DNA of 34,978 nt from NCBI GenBank assembly GCA_025350905.1, contig JANXWY010000280.1, forward strand, positions 1-34,978, read 5' to 3'. The position numbers were made by a program, and so were the translations under genes. Positions 8,937 through 17,315 of this stretch are shown one piece after another. Numbering within the stretch: position 1 is the first letter of the stretch; each line of letters starts with the position of its first letter. Source of the stretch: Verrucomicrobiota bacterium. Its GTDB lineage: Bacteria; Verrucomicrobiota; Verrucomicrobiia; Limisphaerales; JADLHS01. A model generated the notes under the pieces. It did no database searches and was not told the DNA's origin. It saw only the letters and a program-made list of their open reading frames with translations.

Positions 8937-9132
8937 TACTACGACAACCGATTGGGGTCAGGGGAATCAAATGCACAGACCTATATTTTTTCTACCAGCG
9001 CGGGAATATTTTAAAAATAATGTCCCCCGGTCGCCCTGAGCTACAGCCCGGTAGGCAGGCGGGCACTATCCGCTCTGTTCGTGACAAGTCCCCTAGAGTG
9101 AGCCATTTTCTCTGCACAGTTGGTATATTGAT

Positions 9133-11049
9133 ATGATAAACTTGCGTCTCAGACTTTGCCTGATTCTTGCGGTGATCCTGCCCTGCTGGTCGCCGGCCCA
9201 ACAATCGGATACCAATTCGCCGGCCCGGTTGCTGACCGGCGCCCTGAAGCGAATCACCCAGATTTTCGAGACCCGGAACAGTGAAGAGCCGCGCACGTTC
9301 ACGGCCACCCTGAAAATCCTCAAAGGGGATGGCTTGCCGGAGGAGTTGGTCGGTCTCGAATTGCGCCTGGCATTGCAGGCGCCAGATCACCTGCGCCTCG
9401 CCACCAAATGGGATGGTCAAGATATCGAAGTCGGGCGGGACCAGCAGGACCTTTGGGTCCGCGTGCCCGCCAAGAAATTCTGCCTCGTCGGCTCGCCCGA
9501 CGTGCCGCAGTTTTCCGCCGCGCCGGAACGGAAAGACTCCACCCGGTTAGGTCCGATCAAACTCCCGATCGCGTCGGACCAACTCGTGATGCTGCCGATC
9601 TTACTGCGGACGGAAGCTTCGCCCAATGAGGACGTCGGCGGCGTACCGTGCCGCGTTTTCAAGGCGACTCCGACGCGCGAAACTATCGATGCTTTCAACG
9701 TGCCGAATGCCACCGTTAAGCTCGCGGTGCGGGAAAGCGACCTTTTGCCTCTGCGCGTCAGCTACCGCGAAGGCAAAACTGATGTAGAAATTGAAGTCGT
9801 CAACCCCCTGTTCGAAGCGGCCTGGCCGGCCGCGCGTTGGAAACTCGAAGCAGGCGCAGGCGACAAAATTGAAACGGTGGCGCAATCGCATTTGACGCGC
9901 TTCCTCACTGTGGGGCTGGGCATGTTGATGAGCGACAAGCTCCCAACGCTCGGACCCTCCACCGGTGAGCGCCGCATTTTGGCCCGGGAAGGCGGCGGTC
10001 GCCTGGAATTGGTTGACGGCACGCGCGTCCTATTCCTCAAAGGTACGCCCGAGGAAATGGGTCGGCAGCACGGCACGCTGATGAAGAAGGAAGTCCGCCA
10101 CCTGGTGGACCAGATGCTCTACGGCGTCGGCGTGGGGAGTTCGTTCGACAAGGGCAGTTGGTTCTTTGGTGAGCTCGAGTCCGCCCAGCAACGGGTCGCG
10201 CCGTTCACGGACGAGCGTTATTTCCGCGAGATGGATGCGCTGGCCAGCGCCGCCGGACTCCCGCGCGAAGAAGTGCGCATCGCGAATTTCTTTCCCGAGC
10301 TGTTTCATTGCAGCGGCTTTGCGTTGTTTGGCAAAGCCACCGTGGGGGGCAAAATGTACCACGGACGCATTCTCGATTATTTGCGCGGCATGGGTTTGGA
10401 GCAGAATGCCACCGTCATTGTATTTCAACCCGAACAAGGCAATGCCTGGGTCAATATTGGCTACGCCGGCTTCGTTGGCTCCGTGACCGCCATGAATGAA
10501 AAGCACATTGCCATTGGCGAGATGGGCGGACGCGGGGAAGGCCATTGGGACGGAAAGCCAATGGCGCAACTCGTACGCGAAGTCATGGAAAAAGCCAACA
10601 CGCTTGAGGAAGCGATAGCGATCATGCGCAAAGGGCCGCGCACTTGCGAATATTACTACGTGATCTCGGATGCGAAATCGAAGCGCGCGGTCGGGATCGC
10701 CGCCACCCTGGACAAATTCGAGACGATCTGGCCGGGCGAGAGCAATCCGCTCCTGCCGCACGGCATGGTAGACACCGTTCTGCTGTCTGCCGGCGACCGT
10801 TATGAAGAGCTGGCGAAGCGGGTGAAGGCCGGTTACGGAAAATTCGATGCCCAGAGCGCGCGCGATCTCATGAAGCGGCCGGTTTGTATGACTTCCAACA
10901 TCCACTCGGTATTGTTCGAACCGGAAACCCTCGATTTCTGGGTTGCCAATGCCGACTCGGAGAATCCCGCCGCCCACACCCGCTATACGCACTACAACCT
11001 CGGCAAATTATTGCGGCCGGAAAAGTCAGCTGAGGCAGCGGCACGTTAG
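9133..11049 (+). CDS. Exported C45-family (Ntn) acyltransferase/hydrolase with an N-terminal LolA-like domain
   Basis: The 638-residue product has a signal peptide (MINLRLRLCLILAVILPCWSPAQQ). Residues about 45-250 resemble the beta-sheet fold of outer-membrane lipoprotein-sorting/DUF2092 proteins: repeated strands such as FTATLKILKGDGL and RLATKWDGQDIEVG. From about 285 begins a C45 domain (acyl-CoA:6-aminopenicillanate acyltransferase family): KGTPEEMGRQHG, then FHCSGFALFGKATVGGKMYHGRILDY. In that family the Cys (here Cys393) becomes the N-terminal nucleophile after self-cleavage. CMTSNIHSVLFEP near the end is the usual distal block. The family acts on amide or ester bonds; the substrate here cannot be told. 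It stands alone, and the fusion of the two domains is the odd point. Confidence 0.8.
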   Translation: MINLRLRLCLILAVILPCWSPAQQSDTNSPARLLTGALKRITQIFETRNSEEPRTFTATLKILKGDGLPEELVGLELRLALQAPDHLRLATKWDGQDIEVGRDQQDLWVRVPAKKFCLVGSPDVPQFSAAPERKDSTRLGPIKLPIASDQLVMLPILLRTEASPNEDVGGVPCRVFKATPTRETIDAFNVPNATVKLAVRESDLLPLRVSYREGKTDVEIEVVNPLFEAAWPAARWKLEAGAGDKIETVAQSHLTRFLTVGLGMLMSDKLPTLGPSTGERRILAREGGGRLELVDGTRVLFLKGTPEEMGRQHGTLMKKEVRHLVDQMLYGVGVGSSFDKGSWFFGELESAQQRVAPFTDERYFREMDALASAAGLPREEVRIANFFPELFHCSGFALFGKATVGGKMYHGRILDYLRGMGLEQNATVIVFQPEQGNAWVNIGYAGFVGSVTAMNEKHIAIGEMGGRGEGHWDGKPMAQLVREVMEKANTLEEAIAIMRKGPRTCEYYYVISDAKSKRAVGIAATLDKFETIWPGESNPLLPHGMVDTVLLSAGDRYEELAKRVKAGYGKFDAQSARDLMKRPVCMTSNIHSVLFEPETLDFWVANADSENPAAHTRYTHYNLGKLLRPEKSAEAAAR

Positions 11050-11157
11050 GACGAACGCCGAAGTTTTAAATTGTCTCAGTGGCGGTCGCCAGGCGCGCTG
11101 TTTAGTGTGGCGATATCAGTAACCGACCATTTCAGACGCATCTGGCGCGCTCAACAG

Positions 11158-11280
11158 AGGACTTTCCCGAGCGCATAAATATCCGCGCGGATCGTGCCAT
11201 TCGCCCTCGGGGGCCAGGAAGCCTACCTTGCCAACCATCGACCGCCCCTCTGGAGTGTCAGTCACCAACCCGATGTCCGC
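11158..11280 (-). pseudogene. Duplicated, frameshifted fragment of the Ser/Thr kinase gene
   Basis: These 123 bp match 15921-16042 inside the intact kinase gene at roughly 90% identity, with a handful of substitutions and one extra base around 11199-11203. On the minus strand the copy reads ADIGLVTDTPEGRSMVG, then GFLAPEG, the kinase activation segment with the same unusual DIG motif, after which the frame is lost. No kinase sequence is seen outside the block, so it is a gene remnant. The surrounding spacer (11050-11328) holds nothing else I recognise. Confidence 0.85.
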
Positions 11281-11328
11281 CCGTCCTGCGTGGCGGCGTC
11301 AGTATTTTAGCAGTTGGCAGTTTGAGGT

Positions 11329-12225
11329 TCATTTCAATGACGTCGTCCGCTCTTGAATCCAAGTCACATCCGGATTGGGCGGAAGGTAATTCGCGGCGAA
11401 GGTGGTCCACGACGTGCGAGCGTCGAGCCATTTCTTGATTTCACAGCGTCCGTCCGCAAAGGCCATGCTGCAGCCAAAATTATGGAAACTACCCGGACCG
11501 TCGATAAAACGGCTGCTTACCATCGTCACCTGAAAGCCGCCGTCACTGACACTAATCGGATTTTCGTCCAAGAGCACGAAGAGCATTGCTGGTGACGGCC
11601 TGACAATGGATGTTGTTTTGCCGAAAGTAAACCAAGGGCCATTTCTCGTGTTGCTATGAGTACCATCCAGCCAGGGACCATCAACCGGGAGTTGACCACC
11701 CTTCGAGTAAGGATCGGTGCCGACGGCCCCATTCATCGAAACGTTCCTCGCGGCTGACACTACTTGGCCCAGCGTGGAGGCGGCGGTTGACCGGCCGGTT
11801 CGAGTGTCGCTTGGGCACCTGAAGAAAGTGATATTGGTTGCAAGATAAGGTGCCAGCAGGGATCGAGACAGGTCTTTGAGCAAGTCACCGTCGAACTCGC
11901 TCGATTGCCCAATTCCAGCCGCGCCAGGGCACCAATTATAGCCCGGCCTAGTGTTGCCATCGTCCGGGTTGGGTGGAAACAGGTCATGGTAGTCATGGGT
12001 GTACATCTGCATGGCGCGCATGAGATTTCGGAGATTATTCAGGCATTGAAAGGATTGGTCGCTGACCCGGCTCCGGGCCATTGCGGGCATCAACAACGCT
12101 CCGAGAAACACGATCACGCCGCACACCACCAGCAAATCAACCTGGCTGAAGGCGCTGCCCGCTTCCTGACGCAAGCTTGCGAGTTTTGTTTTTGGTTCCC
12201 TTGTCAAATGAGGTGATTGGTTCAT
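11329..12225 (-). CDS. DUF1559-like prepilin-type secreted protein
   Basis: The 298-residue protein has a class III-like leader. A basic/polar stretch of about 24 residues is followed by AFSQVDLLVVCGVIVFLGALLMPA, where the usual G/F-T-L-I-E-L is replaced by A/F-S-Q-V-D-L. It then has a long globular part. The block FHNFGCSMAFADGRCEIKKW near residue 255 is the H-x9-DG signature of the DUF1559 group, abundant in Planctomycetota and Verrucomicrobiota. By family it should be processed like a pseudopilin and lie at the inner membrane or cell surface. It starts 21 bp after the propeller gene stop, so the two are probably one operon. Asp for the +5 Glu and Ala at -1 may alter processing. Confidence 0.82.
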   Translation of the reverse strand: MNQSPHLTREPKTKLASLRQEAGSAFSQVDLLVVCGVIVFLGALLMPAMARSRVSDQSFQCLNNLRNLMRAMQMYTHDYHDLFPPNPDDGNTRPGYNWCPGAAGIGQSSEFDGDLLKDLSRSLLAPYLATNITFFRCPSDTRTGRSTAASTLGQVVSAARNVSMNGAVGTDPYSKGGQLPVDGPWLDGTHSNTRNGPWFTFGKTTSIVRPSPAMLFVLLDENPISVSDGGFQVTMVSSRFIDGPGSFHNFGCSMAFADGRCEIKKWLDARTSWTTFAANYLPPNPDVTWIQERTTSLK

Positions 12226-12246
12226 AGAGCTTTGAAACGATGGGGG

Positions 12247-15200
12247 TCACTGCGCCACGACGCGATAAAACCGCTGACCGTTGGCTGGGGGTAAGTCATT
12301 CAGGTAGCCCTGAGTCCCGATGAGCGTCACGCTCCCGCTCGCGTCCTGCCAATCTGGGTCCGCCAGGGTGTTCTTGAATTGCGCGCGGTAAGCTTTGCCC
12401 GGGACCACCGGCCAGGAAATCCACACCCCCAGACTGGGGTCGGCGCAGGACACAATCGCGGTTCGGAACCCGGGTATTTGGCCGGTGGCGAGAAGGCTGA
12501 CGCTGAACAGGTCACTGCTGCGATTGAAATCCAGCGTGGCGATGTCGGGCGCCCAGCTCTCGAATACAACTGTGGTCCCGTCACCGCTGAAGACGGGGTC
12601 AAGGGCGCGGTTGCCTGCACTACCGTTCCGCGACCCGCTGACGCTCAAGAGCGTCGTCGAGCCAGTGATACGGTCCCAAAGGAAGACATCCGGCACGCCA
12701 TTCGTGTCGCCCGGGAAGAGGTTTGTGGCGGCGCTACGGTAGGCGACGAAACGGCCATCCACACTGATGTCAGGCGAATCGGAGGGGCCGTTCGCGGAAC
12801 TATTGAGTGCCCAACTCACCAGGCGGTTTGACGAGGTCTGGAAGTCATAAAGGTAAATGTCGGCGAGACTGTTCGTATCACCCGCCACCTTCGCGCTGAC
12901 GGTCTGGTAGGCGAGGAAGCGGCCGTCCGCGCTGAAGCGGGGGGAACGGGCGGCGCCAGTCGTGAGTTGTGAATTGGTAACCGCCGTCCGATCCATGATG
13001 TTAAGCTGCGAGTTGCCTGACAAATAGGCGAGCCGATTACCGTCCGGGCTGATGGTCAGGCCGGTCAGCGTGGCGGGCACACTTGCGGTGTAAATCCGCG
13101 TGTGCGATTGCGAGTCCCAGACAGACACACTGTTACCAGCCGAGTTGCCCAACGCGACGTAGCGGCCATTAGGCGTCATCGCGGCAGGAAATGTCGCCGA
13201 CCCGGTTGTGTTGGAAGAAACAGGGTAAGTGACGTTTCCTGACAAATCCCGCCAGAAGATATTGTCAACGCCGGAACCGAACGCACCGACGGCGAGGTCG
13301 CTGGCGGTGCTATGGAAAAGTACGGCGTGCCCGTCGGAACTGATGATGGGGGCCGACGACGCGCGATTGCCGCTGAACCCATTCTGGTTAACGCTCACCA
13401 GCAGCGTAGTGCCCGCCAGCAGGTCGCGGACGAATACATCCGAAACCCGGTTTGTGTCCCCGGCGACGAGATTGGTGGCAGCGCTCGTGAACGCGACGTA
13501 GCGGCCATCGGCGCTGATGGCGGGTTCGGTGGAAACCCCGTTGCCGGGTGCGGCCCCCGCCGAATCCACGCTGACGAGCACATTCGTGCCAAGCAGCAAA
13601 TCGCGAACGAATACGTCCCGGTAGCCGTTGGTGTCGTTCGCCACTAGATTATCCGCCTCGCTGGAAAACGCTACGAATCGGCCATCCGCGTTTACGGACA
13701 ACAGGGACAGCGAGCTCGGGCCACTGGGAGTGACTGAAGGCAGTGCCGGGTCATGCTTGGAGATCAATTCGGTCGCAAACGTCGTCAGGTTTCGTGCGAA
13801 TATGTCGAAGGACTTGTTTGAATCATCTGACACCAGGTTGCCGTCGTAAGCTTCGAATGCGACTAGCCGCCCATCGTCACTCAACCGGGGCAGCGTCACC
13901 GATGTGACCCCCGAGCCGACACCATTGGTACCGGCATCCACCAACGTCGTGACGCCCGCCTGCAAGTCGTGCACGTAGAGATGAAACTCACCCGCGAGCG
14001 AGTTGGTGACGAGGTTGATCGCCGTACTGTTGAACGCGACGAAGTGCCCGTCAGGCGTGAGGGCAGGCCAGGCACAGATTGAATTGGTCCCCACCGCGCC
14101 GTTCAGGTCCGCGCTGGCCATGGTGCTCGCGCCGGACAGTCCGTCCCAGACGTAAACGTGCGAGGCGCCGCCGGCGCCGCCGCTCGTGTCAGCCAGATAC
14201 GCAATGAACCGCCCGTCGGGCGTCATCGTCAGCGTCCGCAGATCCTCGACGGCTCCAGTCGGTACGACCGCATTTGTATCCACGATGTCGGTGAAGCCGC
14301 TGTCGAGGTTGTAACGCAGGATTATCCCGTTGGTCGGCGACGATGCGGCACTGACTTCATACGCCAAGAACTTACCGTCTGCGCTGATGGCGTGCCCAAA
14401 GGACACCGCGTTCGTTCTGTTCTGAGAGGACTGGAGTGCCGTGCGAGCGTAGCTACTCGCCCAGACCGTGGCGCCAACGCTCAGATCGCGGACATAAATG
14501 TCGCCGCCGGCTGGAACTCCCGGCACGAGATTCGTTGCAGTACTGAAAAATGCCACGTAGCGACCGTCCGGCGTGAGCTCCGGCGCTTCCGAGCTTCGCT
14601 TGGCAGTCGCGGCACCGACGCTGACGAGCGTCGTCGTACCAGCCTGTAAGTCGCGAAGGAAGACGTCTGGAATCCCGTTCGTGTCGTCAGGTACAAGGTT
14701 GTTGGCCGCGCTGACGAAGGTTACAAAGCGTCCGTCCGGGGTCATGACGGCACTGCGGGAGTCACCGTTTCCGGCGACGGCGTTTGTGGCGACGCTCACG
14801 AGAAGGTTGGTGCCGACGATGAGGTCGCGCACCAAGACATCGGGTGCGCCGTTCGTGTCATCTGCGACCAGGTCAGTCGCACTCGTTTCAATCAAGGCAT
14901 AACGTCCATTCGTTGAAATTCCCGCTGGGATCGTATCGCCATTCCCACCGGCTTGCCTGCCAAGATTGATACTCACCAGGGTGGTCATCGCGTTACTTCG
15001 GTCGCACAAAAAGGTGTTCAACCGCGGAGGAAAGCAAAATTGCAGCGCGATGTTGCTCGCAACTAGGTTTTCAGCCGAACTCGCAAAAAGAACGAAGCGC
15101 CCATCGGGGCTGATCAGCGGGATTGCGGAGTCACCATTTCCGCCGGTGGCCGGATTGCGGCTCGGGTCGGCAGCGGTGACCCGTTCCGCGGCCTGAAGGC

Positions 15201-15273
15201 AAGCCACCAGCGAGAGACAACACAGCGACACGAGTACGAGCGCCCGTTTCCAATTCGAGCGGGGAGCATCCAT
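12247..15273 (-). CDS. Exported giant PD40/TolB-like beta-propeller protein (about 16 blades)
   Basis: With a start at 15273 the product has 1008 residues and opens with a signal sequence (MDAPRSNWKRALVLVSLCCL..., cleavage near LQAAE). About 16 tandem units of 45-65 residues follow. Their consensus is S/T-x-D-G-R-[FY]-V-A-[FY]-x-S-x-A-x-N-L-V-x-x-D-T-N-G-x-x-D-V-F-V-R-D-L-x-x-G-T-T-x-L-V-S-V, the PD40/WD40-like type; DTNG-D loops may bind calcium. Blades 5, 6, 12 and 13 are the most divergent. A C-terminal beta domain (last ~80 residues, ending NGQRFYRVVAQ) is of a type common at the end of verrucomicrobial surface proteins. Sixteen blades suggest two propellers. An upstream start at 15414 would bury the signal peptide 47 residues in, so I reject it. 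No enzyme motif is seen; a binding or scaffold role is likely. Confidence 0.85.
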   Translation of the reverse strand: MDAPRSNWKRALVLVSLCCLSLVACLQAAERVTAADPSRNPATGGNGDSAIPLISPDGRFVLFASSAENLVASNIALQFCFPPRLNTFLCDRSNAMTTLVSINLGRQAGGNGDTIPAGISTNGRYALIETSATDLVADDTNGAPDVLVRDLIVGTNLLVSVATNAVAGNGDSRSAVMTPDGRFVTFVSAANNLVPDDTNGIPDVFLRDLQAGTTTLVSVGAATAKRSSEAPELTPDGRYVAFFSTATNLVPGVPAGGDIYVRDLSVGATVWASSYARTALQSSQNRTNAVSFGHAISADGKFLAYEVSAASSPTNGIILRYNLDSGFTDIVDTNAVVPTGAVEDLRTLTMTPDGRFIAYLADTSGGAGGASHVYVWDGLSGASTMASADLNGAVGTNSICAWPALTPDGHFVAFNSTAINLVTNSLAGEFHLYVHDLQAGVTTLVDAGTNGVGSGVTSVTLPRLSDDGRLVAFEAYDGNLVSDDSNKSFDIFARNLTTFATELISKHDPALPSVTPSGPSSLSLLSVNADGRFVAFSSEADNLVANDTNGYRDVFVRDLLLGTNVLVSVDSAGAAPGNGVSTEPAISADGRYVAFTSAATNLVAGDTNRVSDVFVRDLLAGTTLLVSVNQNGFSGNRASSAPIISSDGHAVLFHSTASDLAVGAFGSGVDNIFWRDLSGNVTYPVSSNTTGSATFPAAMTPNGRYVALGNSAGNSVSVWDSQSHTRIYTASVPATLTGLTISPDGNRLAYLSGNSQLNIMDRTAVTNSQLTTGAARSPRFSADGRFLAYQTVSAKVAGDTNSLADIYLYDFQTSSNRLVSWALNSSANGPSDSPDISVDGRFVAYRSAATNLFPGDTNGVPDVFLWDRITGSTTLLSVSGSRNGSAGNRALDPVFSGDGTTVVFESWAPDIATLDFNRSSDLFSVSLLATGQIPGFRTAIVSCADPSLGVWISWPVVPGKAYRAQFKNTLADPDWQDASGSVTLIGTQGYLNDLPPANGQRFYRVVAQ

Positions 15274-15595
15274 GCCTTGGTAACAGCTGTGGTGGACTGT
15301 ATCAGAACGACCAGTCCCGCGCTTGGAGGCACCGGCTGAACCCTGCACCGCGGCTTTATCGCCATCGGACCTCATAGGCTTCTGCTTTCTTAGTTTGCCC
15401 AGGTAAGAGACCATCAGACCTTGCCCCTGCCCAGTAATTTTCTCATCACACTGTTCTTCCTGCTGATTCAGCTAAAGCCGGCCACTCAGCAACATCCGTC
15501 CCCCATAGCTCGCAAACGGATTGGCGATTCTTTCAAAAATCTTGCGCAGGGTAGTCTGGCTGACCTTGATGGCTTGCAACTGCAGCTCAAGAAAA
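15274..15595 (-). other. Spacer between kinase gene and propeller gene
   Basis: The 322 bp carry no supported gene. The frame of the propeller gene is open back to 15414 but without a sensible start. A 60-codon frame at 15472-15654 overlaps the kinase 3' end and has no recognisable content. A promoter for the propeller-prepilin pair, possibly one read by the cassette's own ECF sigma factor, is expected here. No repeat or hairpin stands out. Confidence 0.3.
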
Positions 15596-16546
15596 TCAGT
15601 CACGATGCAGAATGAGCCAGAGGAGCCGCCAGATTGCGCCGCCGCTAACTCCAAGCGCGACCAGCGTGCCGATGACCGCTAACACCTTCGTCAGCATTCC
15701 TAGGTGCTCCTGGTTGCGCAGGACCGTCTTGTCGAACTCAAACGCCAGGAGTGTGCGCATCATTTCTTCGGCGGTTTGGTACCGTTGCCAGGCTTTCGCG
15801 CGGCAAGCCTTGAGAATGATTCGGTTCAATATCAGGAAGTCCCGGGTTTCTGCGGGGCGACCGAGCATTTCGGGCAGCGCTGGATACTCGTTCCGATCTT
15901 TGCCCGTGCTGATCTCGTAAAGGACTTTCCCGAGCGCATAAATGTCCGCGCGGATCGTGCCCGAGCCCTCGGGGGCCAGGAAGCCTTCTGTGCCGACCAT
16001 CGACCGCCCCTCCGGAGTGTCAGTCACCAGCCCGATGTCCGCGAGCTTGGGTATGCCGCTGACAAAAATGATGTTCGCCGGTTTGATGTCGCGGTGAAAC
16101 AAGCCGTGCTTGTGCAGGAAGCCCAGCGCCGAGGCGATGGCCGTACCGAGCCGGACACATTCGGCGACCGGGAGCCGCTCCAGCCGGGCTCGGTCCTGTT
16201 CCAAAGTCCGCGGCGAGTAGGTCAGTGGATGAATGGTTGGGCCGGTGACGACATCATCGGCCAGTTCCATCACGCAGTAGCAGTATCCAGCGGTTTCGTT
16301 GCGCCCGACCTGCAATATGTCCACTAGTCCATCATGCAGCCGGGAGACGGGTTCGAACTTTAGAATGCCGTTGAACTCGCGCTCAAAATGTCGCCGGTGC
16401 TGGAATCGCTGTTCTTGAACGATTTTGACGGCGCGGTAGGAACCGAGAGCATTACGGGCGAGCCAGACCTGCCCGCTGCTGCCGCGCCCGATGGGGCGAA
16501 TCAGTTCGTGATCTGGAACCAGTGGAACTGTCGCCATTTCCGTCAC
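15596..16546 (-). CDS. Serine/threonine protein kinase with C-terminal membrane anchor
   Basis: The 316-residue Hanks-type kinase has the glycine loop IGRGSSGQVW (20-28), the ATP lysine in YRAVKIV (Lys41), the catalytic loop FHRDIKPANIIF (Asp153, Lys155, Asn158), LADIGLVTDT (170-172 in place of DFG) and GFLAPEG (APE 191-193). A hydrophobic segment near 286-312 would hold it in the inner membrane with the kinase domain in the cytoplasm and almost nothing outside. It phosphorylates Ser/Thr; the co-transcribed sigma factor is the obvious candidate substrate. The sigma gene ends 3 bp before the GTG start at 16546; an ATG at 16537 is an alternative. DIG for DFG is conserved in the fragment at 11158-11280, so it is unlikely to be an error. 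Confidence 0.92.
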   Translation of the reverse strand: MTEMATVPLVPDHELIRPIGRGSSGQVWLARNALGSYRAVKIVQEQRFQHRRHFEREFNGILKFEPVSRLHDGLVDILQVGRNETAGYCYCVMELADDVVTGPTIHPLTYSPRTLEQDRARLERLPVAECVRLGTAIASALGFLHKHGLFHRDIKPANIIFVSGIPKLADIGLVTDTPEGRSMVGTEGFLAPEGSGTIRADIYALGKVLYEISTGKDRNEYPALPEMLGRPAETRDFLILNRIILKACRAKAWQRYQTAEEMMRTLLAFEFDKTVLRNQEHLGMLTKVLAVIGTLVALGVSGGAIWRLLWLILHRD

Positions 16547-16549
16547 ATC

Positions 16550-17200
16550 TTAATTCAACCCGTCCCATTGCTTTTCGAGCATCCGAACTTCCTTTTTAAG
16601 CAACGCGAGGATCCGGTGTTTGGCGAGATATACCTGGGCGATATTGACTTCCAGGGTTTGGGCAATCTTGTTCGCTGGCCATTCTCGGATCACACTCAAA
16701 TCGAAGATTTGATAATGCTCCTCCTTGACGCGGCGCTTGACGCGTTCCAGCCCGGCTTTCATCAGATTTGATTGCCACTCAGCTTCCCAGACGCCTTCAA
16801 GGCCGGCGTCCCCTGAGCTTTGCATTTCAGCAAGCTCCATCAGCTTGGCATCATCATCTGACGAGACACTTTCCCCCGACCGGTTGGGCGCACGTTTCCT
16901 TAACTGATCGGCAATCCGCCACCGGGTGAGATTTCGAAGCCAGCCTTTGAACGAGCCGAACTGGCGGTCGCGTTTGAACTTGTTGATGTCATTGGCTACG
17001 CAAATAACCGTTTCCTGAACCACCTCCTCGGCCTCCGTTTCCGTCAAACCAGACTTGCGGGCTATGGAATAAATCAACCGCCAGTAAGTATCAAAGAAAA
17101 CCCTCCAACTCTCCTGATCGTTCCAGTTTTCTAACCGACTCAACAGGCTGTAACGAGTCGGAACCAAGTCGTCCGTCTGTAATTTTGCTGCCTCGTTCAT
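16550..17200 (-). CDS. ECF-type sigma-70 family RNA polymerase sigma factor
   Basis: The 216-residue protein has region 2 (about 20-90: FFDTYWRLIYSIARKSGLTE, TEAEEVVQETVICVA, GSFKGWLRNLTRWRIADQLRKR), a spacer of about 55 residues, and region 4 (about 155-205: HYQIFDLSVIREWPANKIAQ with its helix-turn-helix, ending AKHRILALLKKEV). Such factors direct RNA polymerase to a small regulon. I take the ATG at 17200; a GTG at 17215 in the same frame is possible. No anti-sigma factor adjoins; instead the next gene, 3 bp on, encodes a kinase, the arrangement known for kinase-associated ECF groups in the Planctomycetes-Verrucomicrobia superphylum. TGAGT-GGGCT-ACTCA (17204-17218) just ahead of the start is a possible operator. 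Confidence 0.9.
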   Translation of the reverse strand: MNEAAKLQTDDLVPTRYSLLSRLENWNDQESWRVFFDTYWRLIYSIARKSGLTETEAEEVVQETVICVANDINKFKRDRQFGSFKGWLRNLTRWRIADQLRKRAPNRSGESVSSDDDAKLMELAEMQSSGDAGLEGVWEAEWQSNLMKAGLERVKRRVKEEHYQIFDLSVIREWPANKIAQTLEVNIAQVYLAKHRILALLKKEVRMLEKQWDGLN

Positions 17201-17315
17201 ATCTGAGTAGCCCACTCAATCCTAATCAATCCCGATGGGTTGAAACGCAATTGCGAATTTTAGGCTGAATGGCCTACATAATTCCCTTTTTTCGGCTTGG
17301 CGGTATCGTGATTAA

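Noticed and set aside
10030-10992. 320-codon minus-strand frame inside the C45 gene
   Set aside because: The plus-strand frame carries the C45 motifs; the opposite product has no recognisable domain.
12247-15273. Regular DNA periodicity that could suggest a CRISPR or satellite array
   Set aside because: The period follows the protein blades (about 150-190 bp), units differ, and the pattern is explained by the propeller repeats.
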